Positions 34,649-43,791 of a stretch of DNA of 64,000 nt are shown here, in pieces. The notes beneath the pieces are model-generated. The model had not been told where the DNA came from. It made no database searches and worked only from the letters and a program-made list of their open reading frames with translations. Numbering within the stretch: position 1 is the stretch's first letter; every line of letters begins with the position of its first letter. The translations under genes and the position numbers were made by a program. This DNA comes from Halarsenatibacter silvermanii (lineage in GTDB: Bacteria; Bacillota; Halanaerobiia; Halanaerobiales; Halarsenatibacteraceae). The stretch lies in the NCBI RefSeq assembly GCF_900103135.1, contig NZ_FNGO01000004.1, positions 98,404 to 162,403 on the forward strand. Reading direction: 5' to 3'.

Positions 34649-35689
34649 TCAATCCAAAAGCTTTCTCTGTCTTTGCAGATGTTCCTGATAGGATTTGGTA
34701 AATTCATGGCTTCCATCTCCCCTGGCAAAAAAGAAAAGATAGTCATTTTTATCCGGTTCGATGGCAGCCTTGATAGCTTCATCTCCGGGACTGGCAATAG
34801 GACCGGGCGGCAGTCCGGGATAGAGATAGGTATTATAGGGCGAATCCACCTCTAAATCGCTGTACAGCAGGCGCTCTTTTCTCTCCGTGAGGGCATACTG
34901 CACTGTGGCATCTATCTGCAGGCGCATATTATCTTTTAACCTGTTGAGAATGACACCGGCTATTACTGGTTTTTCTTCCGGCAGAACAGCTTCTTTCTCA
35001 ATCAGAGAGGCCAGAACCACAACTTCCCGAATTGTCCAGTTTTCCTGAAAATCCATCCAGGACTCCTTAAAATCATCGCGTTCATAGATAAAACTCTCAA
35101 TTTCATCCAGCCACTTTTCCTCGAATCTGTCCAGCATCGTATCGATTAAATCGCCGGGATCGATATCATAGGGGACCAGGTAAGTCGTGGGATAAAGAAA
35201 GCCCTCGATTCTGTACTGGAGACTATCAGAATCCGGCAGATAATTTCTGCCGTCTGCTGATCTCCGGGCCTCCTGCAAAAATTCATCTTCAGTCAATTTT
35301 AAATTGGAAGCTGCCCGGCTGGCTATTTCCTCCACGGTGCTGCCTTCCGGCACAGCCAGCCGCTCTGTGTAGACCCGGCCCTGACCTATTTTTTCAACAA
35401 TCTCGTCGACTTTCTGGTTTCGGGAAAATTTATATAAACCGGCCTGCATATTTCGATCCATTTCATGCAGGCGGGCGTAAATTTTGAAAAGATGACGGGA
35501 TCTTATAACGCCTTCATCGAATAATTTATCGGCAATCTCCTCAAGAGAAGACCCAGCAGAGACTTCAACCCTTCTCTCCTCAGCAGATTTTTCCTGCCAT
35601 TCTTCTGCAGGTCGGCGGTGATGATCAAACCATAAATACAGAGAAGCCGTCATAAGTAAAATTAAAAAAATTATACCGGCTTTTTTCAT
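34649..35689 (-). CDS. mltG: Endolytic murein transglycosylase MltG
   Basis: Membrane-anchored enzyme that cuts nascent glycan strands. An N-terminal transmembrane helix (residues 4-22) is followed by a LysM-like domain (VEVSAGSSLEEIADKLFDEG) and the YceG catalytic domain, with the catalytic Glu in VLASLIEKEAVLPEE and the conserved DSPYNTYLYPGLPPGPIASPG. The 346-residue length is normal. Located in the ruvX-DUF1292-mltG order typical of Firmicutes. Confidence 0.95.
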   Translation of the reverse strand: MKKAGIIFLILLMTASLYLWFDHHRRPAEEWQEKSAEERRVEVSAGSSLEEIADKLFDEGVIRSRHLFKIYARLHEMDRNMQAGLYKFSRNQKVDEIVEKIGQGRVYTERLAVPEGSTVEEIASRAASNLKLTEDEFLQEARRSADGRNYLPDSDSLQYRIEGFLYPTTYLVPYDIDPGDLIDTMLDRFEEKWLDEIESFIYERDDFKESWMDFQENWTIREVVVLASLIEKEAVLPEEKPVIAGVILNRLKDNMRLQIDATVQYALTERKERLLYSDLEVDSPYNTYLYPGLPPGPIASPGDEAIKAAIEPDKNDYLFFFARGDGSHEFTKSYQEHLQRQRKLLD

Positions 35690-35710
35690 CTCCCTGGCCT
35701 CCCGGGTGTT

Positions 35711-36004
35711 TTACTCAGTTTCTTCCTCAGCGTAATAATTCTTGCAGACCTCTTCAAATTCTTCATCATCATCGATGATAGTCAATACTTCCTCGTCTCC
35801 TTTATCAATTATTTTCATAATCAGGGCTGTTTCTTCTTCCTCAACTTCCCCTTCTTCAGCTTCGGCGGGCGAAAGAATACAGTAAGCTTCACCTTGCAAA
35901 TTGAATTTATCCTGAAAGTAAAATCTTTTGTGTTCCTCTTCATATTCTATCACCAGCTCTTTATTATCAGGATCATACCAGTACCTGCCTTCATCAATTT
36001 CCAC
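35711..36004 (-). CDS. DUF1292 family protein
   Basis: A 97-residue, very acidic protein containing EYCILSPAEAEEGEVEEEE-like and DDDEEFEEVCKNYY segments typical of DUF1292 (YrzB). Function unknown. It sits between ruvX and mltG, where DUF1292 genes lie in most Firmicutes. Confidence 0.85.
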   Translation of the reverse strand: MEIDEGRYWYDPDNKELVIEYEEEHKRFYFQDKFNLQGEAYCILSPAEAEEGEVEEEETALIMKIIDKGDEEVLTIIDDDEEFEEVCKNYYAEEETE

Positions 36005-36021
36005 AGCTTTTTCCTCCTTAA

Positions 36022-36432
36022 TTAATCGATGCTTTCCAGATATTTTCTCAAAATTAAAGAGGCAGCCAGCTTATCCCTTTTTCTTTTCCTTGCCGCCCGG
36101 GATAAATCTGCTTTTAATAAGACCTTTTCGATCTCAGCGCTGGTCAACCTCTCATCCATCAGTATAACCGGAAGATGTAGATTTTCCCTCAGATCATCGA
36201 CAAATTTTTCAGTTATTTCAGCCCGCTCGCCCCGACCTCCATCCATATGCAGAGGAAGTCCTACAACAATTTTCTCGATATCATGTTTCTCCACGATATC
36301 AGTCAATTCTTCGAGCACTTCTTCCAGGCAGCTGTTTTCTATTGTCCTCAAAGGCAGCGAAGTGAGGTGGAGCTCATCGCTTACAGCCACCCCTATTCTC
36401 GCATCACCATAGTCAAGTCCCAAAATACTCAC
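36022..36432 (-). CDS. ruvX: Holliday junction resolvase-like RuvX/YqgF
   Basis: A 136-residue RNase H-fold protein; start ILGLDYGDARIGVAVSDELH, middle KIVVGLPLHMDGGRGERAE, and end VILMDERLTSAEIEKVLL, holding the conserved acidic residues (Asp in LDYG, Glu in DERLTS). Relatives act in 16S rRNA 5'-end maturation and are proposed resolvases. Follows ireB after a hairpin-containing gap. Confidence 0.93.
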   Translation of the reverse strand: MSILGLDYGDARIGVAVSDELHLTSLPLRTIENSCLEEVLEELTDIVEKHDIEKIVVGLPLHMDGGRGERAEITEKFVDDLRENLHLPVILMDERLTSAEIEKVLLKADLSRAARKRKRDKLAASLILRKYLESID

Positions 36433-36525
36433 TCAGATTAAGCATCCTTTCAATTTATTTATTCTAATAACTCATTATAACCTTCACCGCTGGCGTTTGC
36501 AAACACAATTTTCCCAAAAATAAGT

Positions 36526-36543
36526 CCCGGCCTTCCGGCCGGG
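36526..36543 (-). other. Strong stem-loop between ireB and ruvX
   Basis: CCCGGCC, loop GGAA, GGCCGGG (7 bp, G+C only) on the minus strand, followed by ACTTATTTTTGGG. The T-tract is short and displaced, so this may be a partial terminator or an RNA-stabilising element in the alaS-ireB-ruvX transcript. Confidence 0.55.
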
Positions 36544-36563
36544 TAATTAGAATATTTTTTAAG

Positions 36564-36836
36564 TCAATCCTCTCCAAGATAGCTGCTGATAAGTTCCTCC
36601 AAAAGCTCATCTCTGTCTATTGTCCTGATCATAGTCCGGGCGCTCTGATGGCTGGTGATATAAGCGGGATCTCCGGAAATCAAATAACCAACTATTTGAT
36701 TAACGGGATTATAACCTTTGTCCTCCAGAGCTTCGTAGACTTTTTCCAGCACATAACCAGCCTCATTCATCTCTTCGCTCAGGTCATAATCGAACTTTAC
36801 AGTTTCATCACCTATATCGTTCTTTTGCTTGTTCAT
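36564..36836 (-). CDS. ireB: IreB family regulatory phosphoprotein
   Basis: A 90-residue UPF0297 (DUF965) protein, with [20 protein letters not shown] and [22 protein letters not shown] nearly invariant in the family. In Enterococcus IreB is phosphorylated by the kinase IreK and affects cephalosporin resistance. ATG at 36836 lies six bases after GAGGGTG; the GTG nine bases earlier overlaps that site. Located between alaS and ruvX, as in most Firmicutes. Confidence 0.93.
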   Translation of the reverse strand: MNKQKNDIGDETVKFDYDLSEEMNEAGYVLEKVYEALEDKGYNPVNQIVGYLISGDPAYITSHQSARTMIRTIDRDELLEELISSYLGED

Positions 36837-36883
36837 GATCAACACCCTCGCAATTTTTTGCAGGCACTTTTTTTTAAGCCAGG

Positions 36884-39526
36884 TTATAAATTCTCCTCGA
36901 CAAGTCTGCGGGCGGCAGCAAAAGCTCTATCAATATTTTCAGGATTGCTGCCGCCGGCCTGTGCCATATCCGGCCTTCCGCCTCCACCGCCTCCGACTTC
37001 AGCGGCGATTTCACCGATCATATCTCCAGCATCAAATCCTGATTCAACCAGTTGTGAACCTGCACGAGCTATCAAAAAAACACTTTCCTCCCCTGTGCTG
37101 GCCAGAAGAATAAAACCATTATCCAGATGTTCTATCAACTCATCGCTAAGAATTCTCAAAGTTTCTCTGTCAGTCCTCTGAAGATTTTCCATGATTATAT
37201 CCACGCCGTCAACCTTTTCTTTTCTATTTAACAGTTCTTCGGCTTTTTGAGAGGCCAGCCTATCCTGAAGCGATTCGACCTTCTGTTCCAGCTCTTCTTG
37301 CTCTTCTTTTAGATATTTGACGGCATCTAACAATGAATTTTCATCAGAATTTAACTCCCCGGCCAGTTCATCAATTCTGTTCTGCTGCCGGCGCAGATAA
37401 TTGAGTGAATTTGTGCCGGTAGTCGCTTCAATTCTGCGAATTCCAGCTGCTATGCTGCTCTCGTCAATAATTTTAAAAAGACCAATTTCTCCCGTGGCCT
37501 GAACATGGGTTCCCCCGCAGAGTTCCAGACTGAAATCATCGATCTCAATAACCCTCACCTCTTCACCATACTCTTCTTCAAAAAGCGCCTGCGCTCCTCC
37601 TTCTTTGGCTTCTTTAACCGAGGTAATGCGGGATTCAACTTCTCTGTTTCTCAATATTTCAGCATTGACACGATCTTCAATCTCTGCGATTTCTTCCTCC
37701 TCCAGGCTGCCAAAATGGGTGAAGTCAAATCTCAATCTATCGGGAGCAACCAGCGAGCCGGACTGTGTGACGTGATCGCCCAGAACTTCCATGAGTGCCT
37801 GATGCAGCAGGTGCGTGGCAGTATGATTTCTGGCCGTCGCCCGTCTCAGAGTCGAATCAACTTCCAGCTTTACTTCTATATCGGCTGTAAGCTCCCCCTC
37901 TTTGACTTTTACCTGATGAACCGGCAGCCCCAGAAAATCCCTGACATCATTGACTTCAACTTCCAGATCATCATCGAATATCGATCCCTTATCTCCTACC
38001 TGACCACCGGATTCAGCATAAAAGGGCGTCACATCAAGAATAACTTCCCCCTCTTCTCCAGCCGACAAATTTTCCACCTCTTCGCCATCCTGGATCAAAG
38101 CTATAATTTCAGCCTTCTGTTCCAGTTTTTCATAGCCGACAAATTCAGGCTTATTCTCCATATTTTCCAGTATTTCTTCGTAAATTTCTACTTCGCCGCC
38201 GGCAAAACCGCCTTCCGTGCGGGCCTGTCTGGCTCTCTGGCGCTGTTCTTTCATGGCCTCCTCAAAACCTTTTTCATCAACCTCAAGACCTTTTTCGCTC
38301 AGTATATCACGGGTGATGTCCAGAGGAAAGCCATAGGTATCATAAAGTTCAAAAGCTCTTTTTCCGCTCATGGTGGGTCGATTTTCAGATTCCATCTCTT
38401 CGATTTGATCTTCCAGTATATCCAGACCATCTTCCAGAGTTCGCAGAAAGCTTCTTTCTTCTGATTTTACAACCTCTTCTATGAAATCCTTTCTCTGACC
38501 GATCTCCGGATAACCGCCCGACATAACGTCAATTACTTCCTCTACCAGCGTGTAAAGAAAAGGTTCAGAATAACCAAGATCTCTGCCATATCGAGAGGCT
38601 CTTCTCAGAAGTCTGCGCAGCACATAACCTCTGCCCTCATTGGAAGGAATTACACCGTCAAAAACTGCCATGGTGACGCCGCGTATATGATCGGAGATCA
38701 CACGGAGTGCAGTCTTGATCTCCTCTTTTTCATCATAACTGCAGCCGGTCTGTTTTTCCACTTCCCGGATTATTGGAAACATGATATCAATTTCGAAATT
38801 GGAATCGACCCCCTGCAGCACGGAGGCGGTCCTTTCAAGTCCCATGCCGGTATCTATATTTTTTTGAGGAAGTTCGACGTACTCACCTGCCTCGGTATAA
38901 TCATACTGAGTGAAAACCAGATTCCACAGTTCCAGAAAACGATCCCCTTCTCTTTCCAGCACCTCATCGCTGAGTTCGTCAACAGGCTCTAGACCGTATT
39001 CTTTACCCCTATCCAGATGTATTTCCGAGCAGGGGCCGCAGGGACCGGTGCCTATCTGCCAGAAGTTTTCATCCATTCCCCTCCTGATAATTTTTTCAGG
39101 AGGAACGCCTATATCATCATGCCAGATATCGAATGACTGGTCGTCTTCGTGAAAAATAGTTATGATCAGGTCTTCTTCAGGAAACTGGAGAACTTCAGTA
39201 ACGTATTCCCAGGACCATTCTATAGCTTTTTGCTTAAAATAATTGCCGAAGGAGAAGTTTCCGAGCATTTCAAAGAAAGTTTGGTGACGGGCTGTTTTTC
39301 CCACATTTTCAATATCGTTGGTTCTGATGCATTTCTGAGAAGTCACCATTCTCTCCCGGGGAGGGTCCTCGCTCCCGCTAAAATAAGGCTTTAACGGCGT
39401 CATACCTGCATTTATCCAGAGCAGGGATGGATCATTTTTGGGGACGAGCGGTGCACTTTTGCGGGCCAAATGACCCTTGCTTTCAAAGAACTCTATAAAA
39501 GACTGTCTGAGATCATCTGCCTTCAT
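36884..39526 (-). CDS. alaS: Alanyl-tRNA synthetase
   Basis: Charges tRNA-Ala. Class II core (1-450, with [36 protein letters not shown] and [13 protein letters not shown]), an editing domain with the zinc ligands HTATHLLH and CGGTH, and a C-Ala domain ending [15 protein letters not shown]. The 880 residues are the usual size. Its ATG overlaps the tyrS stop (TAATG). It is the central gene of the tyrS-alaS-ireB-ruvX run. Confidence 0.98.
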   Translation of the reverse strand: MKADDLRQSFIEFFESKGHLARKSAPLVPKNDPSLLWINAGMTPLKPYFSGSEDPPRERMVTSQKCIRTNDIENVGKTARHQTFFEMLGNFSFGNYFKQKAIEWSWEYVTEVLQFPEEDLIITIFHEDDQSFDIWHDDIGVPPEKIIRRGMDENFWQIGTGPCGPCSEIHLDRGKEYGLEPVDELSDEVLEREGDRFLELWNLVFTQYDYTEAGEYVELPQKNIDTGMGLERTASVLQGVDSNFEIDIMFPIIREVEKQTGCSYDEKEEIKTALRVISDHIRGVTMAVFDGVIPSNEGRGYVLRRLLRRASRYGRDLGYSEPFLYTLVEEVIDVMSGGYPEIGQRKDFIEEVVKSEERSFLRTLEDGLDILEDQIEEMESENRPTMSGKRAFELYDTYGFPLDITRDILSEKGLEVDEKGFEEAMKEQRQRARQARTEGGFAGGEVEIYEEILENMENKPEFVGYEKLEQKAEIIALIQDGEEVENLSAGEEGEVILDVTPFYAESGGQVGDKGSIFDDDLEVEVNDVRDFLGLPVHQVKVKEGELTADIEVKLEVDSTLRRATARNHTATHLLHQALMEVLGDHVTQSGSLVAPDRLRFDFTHFGSLEEEEIAEIEDRVNAEILRNREVESRITSVKEAKEGGAQALFEEEYGEEVRVIEIDDFSLELCGGTHVQATGEIGLFKIIDESSIAAGIRRIEATTGTNSLNYLRRQQNRIDELAGELNSDENSLLDAVKYLKEEQEELEQKVESLQDRLASQKAEELLNRKEKVDGVDIIMENLQRTDRETLRILSDELIEHLDNGFILLASTGEESVFLIARAGSQLVESGFDAGDMIGEIAAEVGGGGGGRPDMAQAGGSNPENIDRAFAAARRLVEENL

Positions 39527-40785
39527 TATCGATCCTCCCTTAATATTTTAGCAAATCTCTTTTTGCCTACTTTTAAGATTGTGCCATGTTCTACATCCAG
39601 ATCATAATCGGCCGTTTCAATTTTGTGTTCATCAAGGCTTACAGCCCCCTGATCTATCAACCTCATGGCTTCGCTGTTGCTATCAGCAAAACCCGCCCTG
39701 GTGATCAAATCTACAATCCATATCTCATCGTTCTCATCCAGATCTTCAGAGCTTATTTTGATCTCCGGTAAATCTTCGGGAATTCCACCTTCCAGAAATA
39801 CTTTATCAAATTCTTCTGCTGCCTCTTCAGCTTTAACTTCGTCATAAAAGCGTTCAACCAAATTATGAGCCAGTTCTCTTTTGATATCTCTGGGATTTTC
39901 CTCCCCTTTATCCAGCCTATCTTCCAGCTCTTTCAATTCGTCCGGGTCGACATCTGTCAGCAATTCAAAATAACGATATATCAAATGATCCGGAAGAGAC
40001 ATCGCTTTGCCGAACATATCAGCGGGTTTTTCTTCTATACCTATATAATTATCAAGGCTTTTGCTCATTTTATCTTCTCCATCAAGCCCCTCCAGCAGCG
40101 GCATCATAACCAGTATCTGCGGTTTTTGACCGAATTCTTTTTGCAATTTCCTGCCGACCAGCAGATTAAACTTCTGATCGGTCCCTCCCAGCTCAATGTC
40201 CGCTTCCAGAGCTACTGAATCATACCCCTGCATAAGCGGATAGAGAAATTCATGGATTGAAATCGGCTGGTTGCTCTCCATCCTCCGGGCAAAATCTTCC
40301 CTTTCCAGCATTCTGGCCACTGTATAGCGCGAAGAAATATTTATAACATCTGTAGCATCTAGCTCACCCAGCCAGCTGCTGTTAAAATGAAGTCTGGTCT
40401 TTTCAGGATCCAGAATTCGTGAAAATTGTTCTTCATAAGTTTGAGCATTCTTTTGAACTTCTTCTTCGGTCAGCTGGCTTCTGGTCTGAGATTTACCGCT
40501 GGGATCTCCTATCATGCCGGTAAAATCACCTATTATCAGGTGAACTTCATGACCAAAATCCTGAAATTGTTTTAATTTATTTAAAACAACAGTATGGCCC
40601 ACATGCAGATCAGGCGCCGAGGGGTCCAGCCCCAGCTTGACCCTGAGCGGCCTGTCCTCTTTTTCGGCATTTTTTAATTTTTCCTGCAAACCGTCCCTGT
40701 CTATAAGCTCCTCTACTCCCTGAGTCAACACCTTCATCTGCTCTTCAACTGAATATTTTCTCTGAGTTTTGCTCAATTTTATCAT
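39526..40785 (-). CDS. tyrS: Tyrosyl-tRNA synthetase (TyrZ type)
   Basis: Charges tRNA-Tyr. A class I Rossmann core with LGLDPSAPDLHVGHTVVLNK (HIGH-type motif) and DKMSKSLDNYIGI (KMSKS), then an S4 RNA-binding domain at the C-terminus (about 350-410). The longer form with HVGH at about residue 60 belongs to the TyrZ-like group. The start is odd: the only good ribosome binding site, AGGAGGTG (40805-40812), is about 20 bases upstream of the ATG, and a 7-bp hairpin fills the gap. About 10 residues precede the usual EEQ start of the family. Confidence 0.96.
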   Translation of the reverse strand: MIKLSKTQRKYSVEEQMKVLTQGVEELIDRDGLQEKLKNAEKEDRPLRVKLGLDPSAPDLHVGHTVVLNKLKQFQDFGHEVHLIIGDFTGMIGDPSGKSQTRSQLTEEEVQKNAQTYEEQFSRILDPEKTRLHFNSSWLGELDATDVINISSRYTVARMLEREDFARRMESNQPISIHEFLYPLMQGYDSVALEADIELGGTDQKFNLLVGRKLQKEFGQKPQILVMMPLLEGLDGEDKMSKSLDNYIGIEEKPADMFGKAMSLPDHLIYRYFELLTDVDPDELKELEDRLDKGEENPRDIKRELAHNLVERFYDEVKAEEAAEEFDKVFLEGGIPEDLPEIKISSEDLDENDEIWIVDLITRAGFADSNSEAMRLIDQGAVSLDEHKIETADYDLDVEHGTILKVGKKRFAKILREDR

Positions 40786-40812
40786 CCGGAAATATCCGGA
40801 TTTTCACCTCCT
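40784..40812 (-). promoter_or_regulatory. tyrS ribosome binding site with intervening hairpin
   Basis: AGGAGGTG (40805-40812) is followed on the minus strand by ATCCGGA-TATT-TCCGGAT (40801-40784), whose last two paired bases are the AT of the ATG. When folded, the stem shortens the distance from the ribosome binding site to the start codon but also partly pairs that codon. Role is inference. Confidence 0.55.
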
Positions 40813-40945
40813 GTAAAAATATTTCACACAGAATTTGATCATCGCAATTTATGCTTATGTATAACTGGATAATATAAACATATTATGGTCTATAAAGATA
40901 AAAATTATCTCAAAGAAAGGATTTAAGGCATATTCATATAAGTTA

Positions 40946-40974
40946 ATTATAACAGAATAGAAATTTAGTCACAA
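40946..40974 (-). promoter_or_regulatory. Sigma-A-type promoter of tyrS-alaS
   Basis: On the minus strand TTGTGA (40974-40969), 17 bases, TATAAT (40951-40946). It leaves a leader of about 150 bases before tyrS. No T-box core sequence is present in that leader. Confidence 0.8.
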
Positions 40975-41005
40975 CCTCATTTGATTAGCAGTAATATTCT
41001 CTTTG

Positions 41006-41014
41006 TGTTATAAT
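41006..41014 (+). promoter_or_regulatory. Extended -10 promoter of the PBP1A gene
   Basis: TGTTATAAT is an extended -10 element, 37 bases before the TTG start. No good -35 box is seen at 17 bases. The element lies on top of an upstream in-frame ATG-like start, which argues against starting the protein there. Confidence 0.65.
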
Positions 41015-41050
41015 GGATCTGATAAACGTGATCAACAGGAGGTGTCTGGA

Positions 41051-43771
41051 TTGGCTGCCGCAGAAAATAGCAGTGGAAAATACAGAATAATGATTTTTGC
41101 AGGTGTTATTATCATATCCCTTGTATTTGGAATGGTGCTTGGGGGTGCAACCTGGATCATGCAGGACACGCCCAGCATATCAGAATACGGTGGAGGTACT
41201 CAGGCTTCAAAAATATTCAGTGAAGACGGCGAATTATTAAACAGCTTTTTCGTGGAAAATCGAGTTTATGTGGAACTGGAAGAAATTCCCCGGGAACTCA
41301 AACAGGCGATAATTGCTATAGAGGACCAGAATTTTTATGATCACCGCGGAATAGATATTATGGGTATAGCCAGAGCTTTACTGAGCAATATCAGAGAGGG
41401 AAGAATAGCTGAAGGGGGCAGCACGATTACCCAGCAGCTGGCCAGGAGCGCTCTTCTCACCCATGATCGAACTATATATCGCAAACTGCAGGAAATGTAT
41501 CTGGCCCTGCAGTTTGAAAGGCTTTACACCAAATCGGAGATTCTGGAAATGTATCTCAATGAAATTTTTCTGGGACATAACTCCTATGGTGTTCAGGCAG
41601 CATCCAATATGTACTTCGGCCGGGACGTAAGCGAACTCAACCTTCAGGAGTCCGCGATGCTGGCCGGCCTACCCCGGGCTCCCAACTATTATTCTCCCCT
41701 GAACAATAAGAAAGCTGCCACCCACCGCAGAAACGTCGTCTTAAACCGCATGGCTGAACTCGATTTCATCTCAGAAAATGAAGCCAGATCAGCCAGGCAG
41801 GAAGATCTTTCTGTGGTTGAAAACGAGCAGGAAGAGGAAATAGATGAATTCGCCGGCCATTTTGTCAAACATGTCAGGAGAAGATTGCTCAACATGTTTG
41901 GAGCTGAAATGGTTTATGGTGGAGGCCTTCGGGTAAAAACAACTCTGGATTCAGAACTTCAGACACAGGCTGAATCATCCCTGGAGACAGCACTAGAGGA
42001 CAATTTACTCCCTACGGTCGAAAGAGAAACTCTGGCGTCTCAAAAACAGCCTCAGTATTCTTTGACCACGATCGATCCGGATACCGGTCAGATTAAAGCG
42101 ATGATTGGCGGTCGAGGAGATGACAGTTTCAATCGCAGCACTCAGGCCACCCGTCAGCCCGGTTCCGCTTTTAAACCATTTGTTTATGGTGCCGCTTTGG
42201 AGGAGGGTTATTCGCCGGGTGATACGGTTTATGATATTCCCCGCCCCAGCCCAAAGCCCGACAGCACCTACCAAATATGGCCGGTAAACTTTGAACACGA
42301 ATATCACGGTATTGTTTCTTTGCGCCATGCTCTCGCTCAATCTCTAAATGTGGCCGCAGTAAATCTCATCGATGAAATAGGGGTTCGTGATGTTACGGAC
42401 TTTTCTGAAAGGATGGGAATTACCACCTTTGCAGAACAGGATTATTATGATGATCATTACTCCCTGGCTTTAGGCGGTCTCACTCGAGGCATCACCCCTC
42501 TGCAGATGACCTCAGCCTATTCTGTTTTCGCCAATGAAGGCATCTGGGTTGAACCTTATGTAATCGAAGAAGTCCGTGATCGTGAAGGCAATTTGATTTA
42601 TGAAGCAAATCCCAGCAGAAGAGCAGTATTATCCGAAGCAGAAAATTATCTGGCTCTTGATATGCTGAAATCAGTTGTAGAAGAGGGGACAGGCTGGAGG
42701 GCTGATATAGAAGGAGAAGTCGCAGGCAAAACAGGAACTACCAATGACTTCACCGACGCCTGGTTTGTGGGCATGACTCCTGATCTGGCTACCGGCATCT
42801 GGATCGGCGAAGATAGCCCCAGGAGAATGACCTATCCTCAAATCGGACGATTGGGAAGCGCTCACGCTACCATGGTCTGGGAAAGATATAAAAGCAAAAT
42901 AATAGAAGAAACGGATATGGAATTCAGTGAAAATTCCTTCTCCCGGCCGGAAGAGATCGTTAGCACAGAGATAGACCCCGCTACCGGCAAGCTGCCGTCA
43001 GAAAATCCTCCTGTTACGGTTGAGGAGATTTTCATAGAAGATAATCTGCCCCAGGAGGAAAGCAGTTTTTCCGGTCAAACAGAGGAAATTAGACTGGACA
43101 GCGATTCAGGATTGCTGGCCACAACCCGCTGTCCTGAGGAGAGAATCGAAACAGCTCATTACCTGCTTTCCGACGGCACCCTGCTGGGACCAAGGACAAA
43201 AAACTTCGGCCAGAATAACGCTCCCGAAGGTTATGAACCGATCAGGGGAACCTATCAAGCACAGGATAAAATGCCCGTAATTGACATAGATAGTGAGACC
43301 GGGATGCCTGAAGATTTCGTAGAGGATTCACCCGTTTTTGCTTCAGTTCCTAAAACCGCCTGTACTGACCATGGTGGTTTTGTTCTCGATGAACCCGAGC
43401 TAAGAACGGCAGGTCAGCAGGAAGGTATCCAGCCCGAAGAAGATCAGGAAGTCCCGGCGGATATCGGTATGGAGCCCAACGGCGAAGGAGTAGCTGCGGC
43501 AGAAACAGAAGAGGAAACAGCGGATGATGAGAGAGACTGGACTATAGAGGAACTGCTGGAAAATTTAAACAATGAAGACGATGTTGAAGAAGAAGACCTT
43601 GAAGATGAGACAGTAACACAGGAAGAGCTGGCAGAGGAAGAGGCTTCTGAAGACGATGAAGAAGAAAGAGATGAAAGAATAGATCGAATTCTGGAAATGC
43701 TGCAGTCTGATGAGGAGAATGGGGAGTCAGAACAGGAGGAGAAACCCGATGATGAGTCTGAAGAAGAATAA
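41051..43771 (+). CDS. Class A penicillin-binding protein (PBP1A-like)
   Basis: Bifunctional peptidoglycan synthase of about 906 residues. A short cytoplasmic end and a transmembrane helix (10-35) are followed by the glycosyltransferase domain (IAIEDQNFYDHRGID, GGSTITQQLARSALL). The transpeptidase has SxxK in QPGSAFKPFVYG, SxN in SLNVAAVNL, and KTG in GKTGTTNDFTDAWF. The last 120 residues are a disordered, almost purely acidic tail (Glu/Asp), much longer than usual. TTG at 41051 follows AGGAGG at eight bases. Divergent from tyrS, convergent with mutS2. Confidence 0.94.
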   Translation: MAAAENSSGKYRIMIFAGVIIISLVFGMVLGGATWIMQDTPSISEYGGGTQASKIFSEDGELLNSFFVENRVYVELEEIPRELKQAIIAIEDQNFYDHRGIDIMGIARALLSNIREGRIAEGGSTITQQLARSALLTHDRTIYRKLQEMYLALQFERLYTKSEILEMYLNEIFLGHNSYGVQAASNMYFGRDVSELNLQESAMLAGLPRAPNYYSPLNNKKAATHRRNVVLNRMAELDFISENEARSARQEDLSVVENEQEEEIDEFAGHFVKHVRRRLLNMFGAEMVYGGGLRVKTTLDSELQTQAESSLETALEDNLLPTVERETLASQKQPQYSLTTIDPDTGQIKAMIGGRGDDSFNRSTQATRQPGSAFKPFVYGAALEEGYSPGDTVYDIPRPSPKPDSTYQIWPVNFEHEYHGIVSLRHALAQSLNVAAVNLIDEIGVRDVTDFSERMGITTFAEQDYYDDHYSLALGGLTRGITPLQMTSAYSVFANEGIWVEPYVIEEVRDREGNLIYEANPSRRAVLSEAENYLALDMLKSVVEEGTGWRADIEGEVAGKTGTTNDFTDAWFVGMTPDLATGIWIGEDSPRRMTYPQIGRLGSAHATMVWERYKSKIIEETDMEFSENSFSRPEEIVSTEIDPATGKLPSENPPVTVEEIFIEDNLPQEESSFSGQTEEIRLDSDSGLLATTRCPEERIETAHYLLSDGTLLGPRTKNFGQNNAPEGYEPIRGTYQAQDKMPVIDIDSETGMPEDFVEDSPVFASVPKTACTDHGGFVLDEPELRTAGQQEGIQPEEDQEVPADIGMEPNGEGVAAAETEEETADDERDWTIEELLENLNNEDDVEEEDLEDETVTQEELAEEEASEDDEEERDERIDRILEMLQSDEENGESEQEEKPDDESEEE

Positions 43772-43791
43772 AAATACTCCTGCAGATTTTT

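Noticed and set aside
40786..40940. Possible T-box leader before tyrS
   Set aside because: tyrS often has a T-box in Firmicutes, but the leader is only about 150 bases, with no GGTGGNACCGCG-like core and no terminator.
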